DNA of 64,000 nt from Pseudomonas baltica (GTDB lineage: Bacteria > Pseudomonadota > Gammaproteobacteria > Pseudomonadales > Pseudomonadaceae): the NCBI RefSeq assembly GCF_031880315.1, contig NZ_CP134771.1, forward strand, positions 1,612,001 through 1,676,000. The letters are read 5' to 3'. Positions within the stretch are counted from its first letter, which is position 1, and each line of letters starts with the position of its first letter. The notes below the pieces were generated by a model, which did not search any database, was not told the origin of the DNA, and worked only from the letters and a program-made list of their open reading frames with translations. Of this stretch, positions 54,716 to 62,555 are shown in pieces. The translations under genes were made by a program, and so were the position numbers.

Positions 54716-56854
54716 ATGCCAGCCGATCGGCCCCCTGCGCCCTCCTTGCCTCACGCCGCTGTTGCCCACGCCGATCTGGACTGGGACGATGAAGGTCGCC
54801 CACGCTCCAGAGCCTTCGACGACGTGTACTTTTCCCTCGCCTCGGGCCTGGATGAAACGCGCCACGTATTTATCGAACAGAACCGCCTGGGCGAACGATT
54901 CCGTCAACTGGCCCCCGGTGAGCGGCTGGTGATCGGCGAAACCGGCTTCGGCACCGGGCTGAATTTCCTGTGCGCCTGGCAGCTGTTCGAGGAATGCGCC
55001 GCAAGCACCGCCCGGCTGCATTTCGTCAGTGTCGAGAAATACCCCCTGACCGCCGCCGATCTGCAACGCGCCCTGGCGTTGTGGCCGCAACTGACGGCGC
55101 AGGCGCAACCGCTGCTGCAACAGTACGTGGCCATCCATCCGGGCTTCCAGCGCTTGGTATTCAGTGCCGGCCGGGTGACCCTCACGCTGTTGATCGGCGA
55201 TGCCATCGAGCAATTGACGTTACTCGACGCTGCCGTAGATGCCTGGTTCCTCGATGGCTTCGCGCCGGCGCGCAATCCTGAAATGTGGAGCCCAGAGCTG
55301 TTCGCGCAGCTGGCCAGACTATCGGCGCCACAGGCGACGCTGGGCACTTTCACCAGTACCGGCTGGGTGCGACGCAGCCTCAAGGCGGCAGGCTTCAAGA
55401 TGAAGCGGGTGCCTGGTATCGGGCATAAATGGGAGGTATTGCGGGGCGTGTTTGTGGGGCCAGAGCACCCCACCGAACCCTGTGCAACCGGGCTCTGCCC
55501 AGAAGGGGGCCAGGAGCCGCACTCGACTGGCAACGTCGACCCGGGAATGGCGCCGCCACGCGGCGACGCCGAAAGCGCCGCAGGTAGAGCCCACTCCCAT
55601 AGGGAGCAATGCAAGCCTTGGTACGCGCGGCCGCCCAGGCCCAGCGCCAAGCACGCCGTGGTCATCGGCGCCGGCCTGGCCGGGTGCGCCACAGCCGCCA
55701 GCCTGGCCACTCGTGGCTGGCAGGTCACCTTGCTGGAGCGCCACGCCGGCGTCGCCGAGGAAGCCTCGGGCAACCCCCAGGGCGTGCTTTACCTCAAGCT
55801 GTCGGCCCATGGCACCGCCCTGTCGCAACTGATCGTCGCTGGCTTCGGCTACACGCGGCGGTTGCTCGAGCAGCTGCAGCGCGGCGTCGACTGGGATGGC
55901 TGCGGTGTGCTGCAACTGGCCTTCGATGCCAAGGAGGCCGCCCGCCAGCAGCAACTGGCCGAGGCCTTCCCGAGGGACCTGCTGCAGTTACTGGATCAGC
56001 CAACGGCCGAAGCCCGCGCGGGCACCTCGCTGCCTTCGGGCGGGCTGTTTTTCCCTGAGGGCGGCTGGGTGCATCCTCCTGCGCTGTGCCAATGGCAGGC
56101 TCGCCACGCCAACATCACCCTGGTGCCCCATCGGCAAATCGTCACCCTGCAACGCTGCCCCGACAGCGGCCAATGGCAAGCCTGGGACGCCGATCGATGC
56201 GTCGCCACGGCCCCGGTGGTGGTGCTGGCCGGTGCCGCCGAGGTCAAGGCCTTCGCCCCGGCAGCGGGCTTGCCGCTCAAGCGTATCCGCGGCCAGATCA
56301 CCTGTCTGCCGGCCACCGCCGCGAGCCGCTTGCTGAGTACCGTGGTGTGCGCTGAAGGCTACGTGGCCCCGGCGCGCCTGGGCGAGCACACCCTGGGCGC
56401 CAGCTTCGACTTCACCAACGACGACCTCACACCCACGGCCGCCGAACATCAAGGCAACCTGGCGCTGTTGAGTGAAATTTCCACCGCGCTGAGCGCCGCC
56501 TTGCACAGCGCCGACATCCCTGCGGCACAACTCCAGGGCCGTGCCGCTTTCCGCTGTACCAGCACGGACTACCTGCCCATCGTCGGGCCGCTGGCCGATG
56601 CCGAGGCGTTCGCCAGCACTTACGCGGCACTGGCCCGCGACGCTCGCCAGGTCCCCGACCTGCCCTGCCCTTGGCTCGATGGTTTGTACATCAACAGCGG
56701 CCATGGATCGCGGGGGCTGATCACCGCGCCGTTGTCGGGTGAACTGATCGCCGCGTGGCTGGAAGGCGAACCCCTGCCGGTGCCGCGCGCCATCGCCGAA
56801 GCCTGCCACCCGAATCGCTTCGCCTTGCGTCAGTTGATTCGCGGTAAAAAATGA
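54716..56854 (+). CDS. mnmC: Bifunctional tRNA 5-methylaminomethyl-2-thiouridine enzyme MnmC, with a REP-derived insert
   Basis: 712 residues. The N-terminal methyltransferase (about 1-245) has GETGFGTGLNFLCAW; the C-terminal FAD oxidase (about 305-712) has VIGAGLAGCATAASLA. They remove the carboxymethyl group from cmnm5U34 and then methylate the product in tRNA. The enzyme is normally about 655-665 residues. The extra length, about residues 250-300, is encoded by a complete REP pair that stays in frame and falls in the linker between domains. The two catalytic parts look intact. Confidence 0.95.
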   Translation: MPADRPPAPSLPHAAVAHADLDWDDEGRPRSRAFDDVYFSLASGLDETRHVFIEQNRLGERFRQLAPGERLVIGETGFGTGLNFLCAWQLFEECAASTARLHFVSVEKYPLTAADLQRALALWPQLTAQAQPLLQQYVAIHPGFQRLVFSAGRVTLTLLIGDAIEQLTLLDAAVDAWFLDGFAPARNPEMWSPELFAQLARLSAPQATLGTFTSTGWVRRSLKAAGFKMKRVPGIGHKWEVLRGVFVGPEHPTEPCATGLCPEGGQEPHSTGNVDPGMAPPRGDAESAAGRAHSHREQCKPWYARPPRPSAKHAVVIGAGLAGCATAASLATRGWQVTLLERHAGVAEEASGNPQGVLYLKLSAHGTALSQLIVAGFGYTRRLLEQLQRGVDWDGCGVLQLAFDAKEAARQQQLAEAFPRDLLQLLDQPTAEARAGTSLPSGGLFFPEGGWVHPPALCQWQARHANITLVPHRQIVTLQRCPDSGQWQAWDADRCVATAPVVVLAGAAEVKAFAPAAGLPLKRIRGQITCLPATAASRLLSTVVCAEGYVAPARLGEHTLGASFDFTNDDLTPTAAEHQGNLALLSEISTALSAALHSADIPAAQLQGRAAFRCTSTDYLPIVGPLADAEAFASTYAALARDARQVPDLPCPWLDGLYINSGHGSRGLITAPLSGELIAAWLEGEPLPVPRAIAEACHPNRFALRQLIRGKK
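55479..55608. repeat. REP pair, type B, inside the mnmC reading frame
   Basis: Left half CCTGTGCAACCGGGCTCTGCCC, right half GCAGGTAGAGCCCACTCCCATAGGG, facing each other as in the intergenic type B pairs. About 60 bases lie between. The reading frame of mnmC runs through it without a stop. Confidence 0.8.
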
Positions 56855-56927
56855 TCCGGCTACGCGCGCCGTTTGTAGCGAGGCGGTGTGTGCTACAAAG
56901 AACAGCCATCCCTTCGAGCCTGAGCAG

Positions 56928-57593
56928 ATGCTGAACGTCCACGACCTGCACAAAAGCTATCCCACCCCACAAGGTCCTCTACCGGTGCTGCAAGGCGTGG
57001 AACTGCAGGTCGAGCGCGGCGCCAGCCTGGCCTTGATGGGTGAATCGGGCAGTGGCAAAAGCACCCTGTTGCACCTTTTGGCCGGGCTTGATCGGGTTGA
57101 TCGGGGCAGCCTGGACATCGACGGCCACGCCCTGCATCGCCTCAGCGAAGCACAACTGGCCGACTGGCGACGTACCCACATCGGTCTGATCTTCCAGCAG
57201 TTCAACCTGATCGGCAGCCTGTCGGTGGCCGATAATCTGGCGTTCCAGGCGCGCCTGGCCGGGCGCCACGACACCCAGTGGCAGGCCGAACTGGTCCGGC
57301 GCCTGGGCCTGAGCGATTTGCTCCAGCGTTATCCCGAGCAACTCTCCGGTGGCCAGCAACAACGGGTAGCGCTGGGCCGAGCGCTGGCATCGCGCCCGGC
57401 CTTGCTGCTGGCGGACGAACCCACCGGTAACCTTGACGAAGCGACCGCTGCCGAAGTCCTCGACCTGCTGCTCGAACTGCAACGCAGCACCGGCTGCACG
57501 CTGCTGATGGTCACTCACAGCCCGCTGATCGCTGCCCGCTTGCAGCGCCGCGTGGTGTTGCGCGCCGGGCGTGTGGCAGATCCGACATGGTAA
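56928..57593 (+). CDS. ABC transporter ATP-binding protein, LolD/MacB type
   Basis: 221 residues. Walker A GESGSGKST near 39, Q-loop, signature LSGGQQQRVALGRAL and Walker B LLLADEPTGNLDEATA near the C-terminal third; the short size and the DEPTGNLD signature place it in the LolD/MacB/FtsE group. The permease overlaps its end by seven bases. AttE of the Agrobacterium att operon is a similar gene. The ribosome-binding site of the ATG at 56928 is weak. Confidence 0.9.
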   Translation: MLNVHDLHKSYPTPQGPLPVLQGVELQVERGASLALMGESGSGKSTLLHLLAGLDRVDRGSLDIDGHALHRLSEAQLADWRRTHIGLIFQQFNLIGSLSVADNLAFQARLAGRHDTQWQAELVRRLGLSDLLQRYPEQLSGGQQQRVALGRALASRPALLLADEPTGNLDEATAAEVLDLLLELQRSTGCTLLMVTHSPLIAARLQRRVVLRAGRVADPTW

Positions 57594-60067
57594 TGCGCTG
57601 GGCCCTGGTCGCCCTGCTCAGCCACTGGCGCAAGCATCCGGTTCAGCTGCTCAGCGTACTCACCGGGCTGTGGCTGGCCACCGCCTTGCTCACCGGCGTG
57701 CAGGCGCTCAACAGTCAGGCCCGCGAAAGCTATGCGCTGGCCAGTCAAACGCTGGGCAGCCAGGCCGCCACGCGCATCGAAGCGCGCAACGGCGGGCGCT
57801 TCGAGCAGCAAGCGTTCGTCGACCTGCGCCGCCAGGGCTGGCCCGTGTCGCCATTGCTCGAAGGCCGCGTGCAACTGCGCGACGCCGGCACCAGCAGCAA
57901 TGAACCGCGGCGCCTGCAGGTCCTGGGTCTGGAACCGATCACCCTGCCCCAGGACACCGCCGTGGCCGGGCAAGCCCTGCAAGCCGCCGACATCGGCGAC
58001 TTCATCGCCAGCCCAGGGCGCACCTGGATTGCCCTCAGCACCCTGCGCGAGCAGCACTGGCACGAGGGCGAGCGACCGCAACTGAGCAATGGCGAGCCCT
58101 TGCCACCCCTGCAGATCCAGCCGCGCATGGCCCCCGGCCTGCTGATTCTGGACATCGGCGCGGCGCAACGCGTGCTGCAAGCCGATCAACAGATCAGCGC
58201 GCTGGTGTTGCCCGGCGGCTTCGATCAAGCCCTGCCTGGGCCCTGGACCGAACGCCTGCACATCGTGCAACACACGGCAGACAGTGATCTGCAGCGCTTG
58301 ACCGCCAGCTTCCACCTCAACCTCGATGCCCTCGGGCTGCTGGCCTTTGCCGTCGGCCTGTTTATCGTCCACGCCGCCATCGGCCTGGCCCTGGAGCAGC
58401 GCCGCAGCCTGCTGCGCACTCTGCGCGCCTGCGGTGTCGGTGCCCGTACGCTAATCCTCACCCTGACCCTGGAACTGCTGGCCATGGCCTTGCTCGGCGG
58501 CCTCGCCGGCGTCGTCAGTGGTTACGGGCTGGCAAGCCTGCTGTTGCCCGATGTGGCCGCCAGCCTGCGCGGCCTTTATGGCGCCGAAGTCGCCGGGCAA
58601 TTGAGCCTGAGCCCAAGTTGGTGGCTGGCCGGGCTGGGCCTGAGCCTGGGCGGCGCCTTGCTGGCCGGTGCCAGCAGCCTTTGGCGGGCCGCGCGCCTGC
58701 CGTTGTTGGCCCTGGCAGGCAACGACAGCTGGTACCGCGCCCACCGCAACTGGCTGCGGCATCAGGCCTGGGTGGCGGGCGCAGCGGCGTTGATCGCGAG
58801 CGCCGCTGCGCTGTGGGGCAACAGCCTGGCAATCGGTTTCATCTTGATGGGCGCGCTGTTGCTGGCCGCTGCATTGGGCCTACCATTGCTGCTCAGTGGC
58901 TTGTTGACACTCGCTGCGAGAGGCGTGCGCTCGGCCCTGGGCCAGTGGTTTCTGGCGGACTGTCGGCAGCAATTGCCGGTCCTGAGCCTGGCGCTGATGG
59001 CCCTGTTGCTGGCGGTCGCCGCCAATATCGGCGCGGCGAGCATGACCGAGGGCTTTCGCCAGACCTTCCTGCAATGGCTCGACCAGCGCCTGTCTGCCGA
59101 GTTGTATGTACGGCCCAATTCGGCCAGCCAGGCAGACGCCATCGCCCAGTGGCTGAACACCCAGCCACAGGTTCGCGCTACCCTGCCGGTACGCGATGTC
59201 GAGCTGCGCCTGCAAGGCTGGCCGGCCAGCATCAGCGGTGTAGTCGACGATCCCCTGTACCGTCAGCACTGGCCTTTGCTGGAGCAAACCCAAGGTGCCT
59301 GGGACAGCCTGTTCACGAGCGACAGCCTGATGCTCAGCGAGCAACTGGCGCGACACCTGCAGGTCAAGCTCGGCGACCGCCTGACGCTGCCCGCCGACCA
59401 AGGGCCCTGGGCGCTGACCATCGTTGGCATCTACGCCGACTACGGCAATCCCAAGGGCCATCTGCTGGTGGCGGGCGATCGCCTGCATCGCCATTGGCCG
59501 AGTGCACCGATCGCGCGCCTCAATGTGCGCAGCGATCCCGCCCAGGTGTCGGCCCTCAAGACACGCTTGCAGCAATCATTCACGCTGGATGACGGGCGGC
59601 TGGTCGATCAGGCCCAGCTCAAGCAATGGGCCACTCAGGTGTTCGAACGCACCTTCACCGCCACGGCGGCCCTCAACAGTTTGACCCTCGGGGTGGCGGG
59701 CGTAGCGCTGTTCATCGCCCTGTTGACGCAAAGCCAGAGCCGCCTCGGACAACTGGCGCCGCTGTGGGCCCTGGGCGTCGGCCGCCGCCAACTGATGCTG
59801 CTCAACCTGGGGCAGACCTGGCTGTTGGCGGCCCTCACCCTGGTGTGCGCCGTGCCGCTGGGTTTGCTGCTGGCCTGGTGTCTGGTGGCGGTGATCAACG
59901 TCCAGGCTTTTGGCTGGCGCCTGCCGCTGCAGGTATTCCCGCTGCAGATACTGCGCTTGCTGGGGCTGGCGGCGCTGGCCACAGCCCTGGCGTCGGCCTG
60001 GCCGCTGTGGCGACTGCGCCAGAGCCAGCCTACGGATTTGCTGCGAGTATTTGCCGATGAGCGATAG
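57587..60067 (+). CDS. FtsX/MacB-type ABC permease
   Basis: 826 residues. A helix near the N-terminus (LSVLTGLWLATALLTGVQAL), a large periplasmic part, and helices about 250-400, 440-500 and 700-820, the double FtsX arrangement of YbbP/LolC-like permeases. With the ATPase it probably moves lipids or lipoproteins, or acts on the cell wall. It overlaps the ATPase gene (ATGGTAA) and the following lipoprotein gene (11 bases), so the three are one operon. Confidence 0.9.
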   Translation: MVMRWALVALLSHWRKHPVQLLSVLTGLWLATALLTGVQALNSQARESYALASQTLGSQAATRIEARNGGRFEQQAFVDLRRQGWPVSPLLEGRVQLRDAGTSSNEPRRLQVLGLEPITLPQDTAVAGQALQAADIGDFIASPGRTWIALSTLREQHWHEGERPQLSNGEPLPPLQIQPRMAPGLLILDIGAAQRVLQADQQISALVLPGGFDQALPGPWTERLHIVQHTADSDLQRLTASFHLNLDALGLLAFAVGLFIVHAAIGLALEQRRSLLRTLRACGVGARTLILTLTLELLAMALLGGLAGVVSGYGLASLLLPDVAASLRGLYGAEVAGQLSLSPSWWLAGLGLSLGGALLAGASSLWRAARLPLLALAGNDSWYRAHRNWLRHQAWVAGAAALIASAAALWGNSLAIGFILMGALLLAAALGLPLLLSGLLTLAARGVRSALGQWFLADCRQQLPVLSLALMALLLAVAANIGAASMTEGFRQTFLQWLDQRLSAELYVRPNSASQADAIAQWLNTQPQVRATLPVRDVELRLQGWPASISGVVDDPLYRQHWPLLEQTQGAWDSLFTSDSLMLSEQLARHLQVKLGDRLTLPADQGPWALTIVGIYADYGNPKGHLLVAGDRLHRHWPSAPIARLNVRSDPAQVSALKTRLQQSFTLDDGRLVDQAQLKQWATQVFERTFTATAALNSLTLGVAGVALFIALLTQSQSRLGQLAPLWALGVGRRQLMLLNLGQTWLLAALTLVCAVPLGLLLAWCLVAVINVQAFGWRLPLQVFPLQILRLLGLAALATALASAWPLWRLRQSQPTDLLRVFADER

Positions 60068-61163
60068 ATTTGTGCAAGCCAAGCTGACCCTGATCGGCCT
60101 CGTTTTATGCGCATTCAGCCTGCTGAGCGCCTGCGACAACAGCACACCACCGAACAGCGGCTTCGCCGGCCTGGCCAAGCCCAGCCAGGACTACGCCCAG
60201 GTCAGCCGCGGGCGGCCGTTCGTGTTCCCGCGCGATCACGCCGCGCACCCGGACTTTCGCATCGAATGGTGGTACGTGACCGCCAATCTCAAGGACGCCC
60301 AGGGCCAGTCGTTCGGCATCCAGTGGACGCTGTTTCGCAACGCTCTGCGTGCCCACAGCAGCGGCACCGGCTGGGCCGACAGCAATCTGTGGCTGGGTCA
60401 CATCGGCCTCACCAGCGCCAATCAACAACGCTCGGTGCAGTACGTCGGCCGCGGTGGCGTCGGCCAGGCGGGTGTCAGCCTGCAGCCTTTCGCGGCCTGG
60501 ATCGACAACAACTCGCTGCGCAGCCTGACGGCCCCGGACAGCCCCGACCCGCTGGCGCACATGGCCTTGGACGGCACCGGCAAGGACTTCAGCTACCACC
60601 TGCAATTGCGCACCAAACATGCACCTGTGCTGCAAGGCGACGCGGGTTACAGCCAGAAATCCACCCAAGGCCAAGCCTCGTATTACTACAGTCAGCCGTT
60701 CTTTCAAGCCAGTGGCGACATCGAGCTGGACGGCAAGCGCTATCAGGTTACCGGCACTGCCTGGCTGGACCGCGAATGGAGCAGCCAGCCCCTTGCTGAC
60801 GATCAGCCCGGCTGGGACTGGCTGGCGCTGCATCTGCAGGACGGCAGCCAATTGATGCTTTATCGCCTACGGCAAAACGACGGCAAACACTACCTGACGG
60901 CCAACTGGATCGACCCCGATGGCCACAACCAGTTGCTCGGTGCCGATGCCTTGCAACTGACGCCGCAGACCCACACTCAGGTGCAAGGCCACAGCGTGCC
61001 GACCCGCTGGACGTTGAGCATCCCGAGCAAGCAGTTGCAGATCGATATCGAAGCCCTCAACCCGAACGCCTGGATGGCACTCAGTACCGGTTACTGGGAA
61101 GGCCCCGTGCATTTCAGCGGCAGCCAGCAGGGCGTTGGCTATCTGGAAATGACCGGCTATTGA
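60057..61163 (+). CDS. AttH/CrtC-like lipoprotein
   Basis: 368 residues. The N-terminus is a lipoprotein signal (LIGLVLCAFSLLSAC). The mature part starts FPRDHAAHPDFRIEWWYVT, the mark of the AttH family, a double lipocalin-like fold related to carotenoid 1,2-hydratase. LDREWSSQPLADDQPGWDW is a second conserved block. In the att system it follows the ABC permease genes, as here. Probably a periplasmic lipid-handling partner of the transporter. The start overlaps the permease end. Confidence 0.85.
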   Translation: MSDRFVQAKLTLIGLVLCAFSLLSACDNSTPPNSGFAGLAKPSQDYAQVSRGRPFVFPRDHAAHPDFRIEWWYVTANLKDAQGQSFGIQWTLFRNALRAHSSGTGWADSNLWLGHIGLTSANQQRSVQYVGRGGVGQAGVSLQPFAAWIDNNSLRSLTAPDSPDPLAHMALDGTGKDFSYHLQLRTKHAPVLQGDAGYSQKSTQGQASYYYSQPFFQASGDIELDGKRYQVTGTAWLDREWSSQPLADDQPGWDWLALHLQDGSQLMLYRLRQNDGKHYLTANWIDPDGHNQLLGADALQLTPQTHTQVQGHSVPTRWTLSIPSKQLQIDIEALNPNAWMALSTGYWEGPVHFSGSQQGVGYLEMTGY

Positions 61164-61178
61164 TCGAGTCAGGCCCGA

Positions 61179-61931
61179 CTATCGATCCAGGTCTGGCAAA
61201 GGCCAATCGATATACCCCCGCAAGATCGCTTGGGCGACCAACGCTGTCTTGTTAGGCACCTGTAGCTTGGTGATCGCACTGGAAATATGAAACTGCACGG
61301 TGCGCTCGGCCAGCGACATGTCCGCCGCAATCTGCGCTGCGGTATGCCCTGTGGCGGTCTGTTCCAGTACGGTGATTTCGCGCTTGGTCAGCAACTTGTC
61401 CGTATAGCGAATGGGCAAGCCAATCGTCCCATCGTTGGCCACCGGCTCGACAGTGGCGACTGCCAGATGGCTGGTCAACGACAGCAGGGTGCTCGCTTTA
61501 TCCTGAAACTCATCGACCCCGAGCTCAGGGCGCGAGCGTCCAACGCACAACACGGCCGCCCATCCATTGGTGTGATGGCAGGCCTGACTCATCCCATGGT
61601 TCACACCGACATCGCGCATCATTTGCCACAACACAGGTGTTTGGTTGAACAAAGCGGGTTGCCAGTGCAAGGGTTGCAGCGATACCCGCCCGTGTTGATA
61701 GCAAGGATCCTCAACATAGAGCCGCTGCTCGACGTATCGATCACCGAATGAATCATCCAGCGTCGTCTTCATCAACAACGGCGGTCTCAAAGGATTGGGA
61801 TCAAGGACCGTGAATCGCCAAGAATCAAAGCCCAGATCACGTACAGTGGTAGACAGATTCTCGAACATCGGCTCGAGACGCTGCGCCTGGTCTACCAACG
61901 CCTTGCGTCTTGCTTCACTCCAGTGCGGCAT
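61179..61931 (-). CDS. LuxR-family regulator with autoinducer-binding domain
   Basis: 250 residues. Residues about 15-165 resemble the acyl-homoserine-lactone domain, 180-245 the LuxR helix-turn-helix (LTKREITVLEQTATGHTAAQ, IAADMSLAERTVQFHISSAI). Of the six ligand-domain residues in TraR numbering, Tyr61, Asp70, Pro71, Trp85 and (by eye) Gly113 are kept, but Trp57 is Phe. AAGGAG lies eight bases before the ATG at 61931; the frame is open to 61970. No luxI gene is in the window, so it is a candidate solo. Confidence 0.85.
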   Translation of the reverse strand: MPHWSEARRKALVDQAQRLEPMFENLSTTVRDLGFDSWRFTVLDPNPLRPPLLMKTTLDDSFGDRYVEQRLYVEDPCYQHGRVSLQPLHWQPALFNQTPVLWQMMRDVGVNHGMSQACHHTNGWAAVLCVGRSRPELGVDEFQDKASTLLSLTSHLAVATVEPVANDGTIGLPIRYTDKLLTKREITVLEQTATGHTAAQIAADMSLAERTVQFHISSAITKLQVPNKTALVAQAILRGYIDWPLPDLDR

Positions 61932-62555
61932 TAAATCAGCTCCTTTGAATAAAATGGCCATGCCAAGCAAATTACCCGATCCGCGTCTACTGCAAAGCGT
62001 GAGTAATTATAAGCATCCAAAATCGCTCAAGACATAAATAAAAAACATGAGCCTTCACGCATAGATAGAAAATAAAACCGAATCAATACAAAATGTTACG
62101 ATCGCCAAAGCGCCAGAAAATCACAGCCTATAGATTTTAAATCCTTATTTTTCAGTTGGTTATAGCGCACAGATAATATGCTTACCCATTTATGATACGC
62201 AGAGAGGTCAGCGGACAACAACATCACCAACATGAACTGCATTCAGGATAAAAATTCCGCTATCCCCCAACATACTTTCCTTAGTTACGTAATGTAAATC
62301 GGATTACAGTCTAAAATGTAAGAATTCATTAATTTCATACTGGCCAACCCAAACAGTATATAACTGGATGTCTACCGGCTATTGACTTCCTGCGCAGCGC
62401 TCATCCCGCAGCAAAGCACGCCGCCCGTCCTTATAACTTAATGATCTAAAACTCAGCCATCCTGCACCGGTCATCTCATAGGGTGCACAACGCACCTGAT
62501 GCCGCCTCAACCACGAGCGCAGGCCTCTCCCCAACGGAACAACCGGTAAGGACTT
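61932..62555. other. AT-rich divergent intergenic region
   Basis: 624 bases between the LuxR gene (minus) and the asnO-like gene (plus). About 61970-62400 is strikingly A+T-rich for this genome, with many AT tracts (ATAAATAAAAAAC, AAAATAAAACC). It must hold both promoters; no exact -35/-10 pair or hairpin was assigned. No gene seen. Confidence 0.6.
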
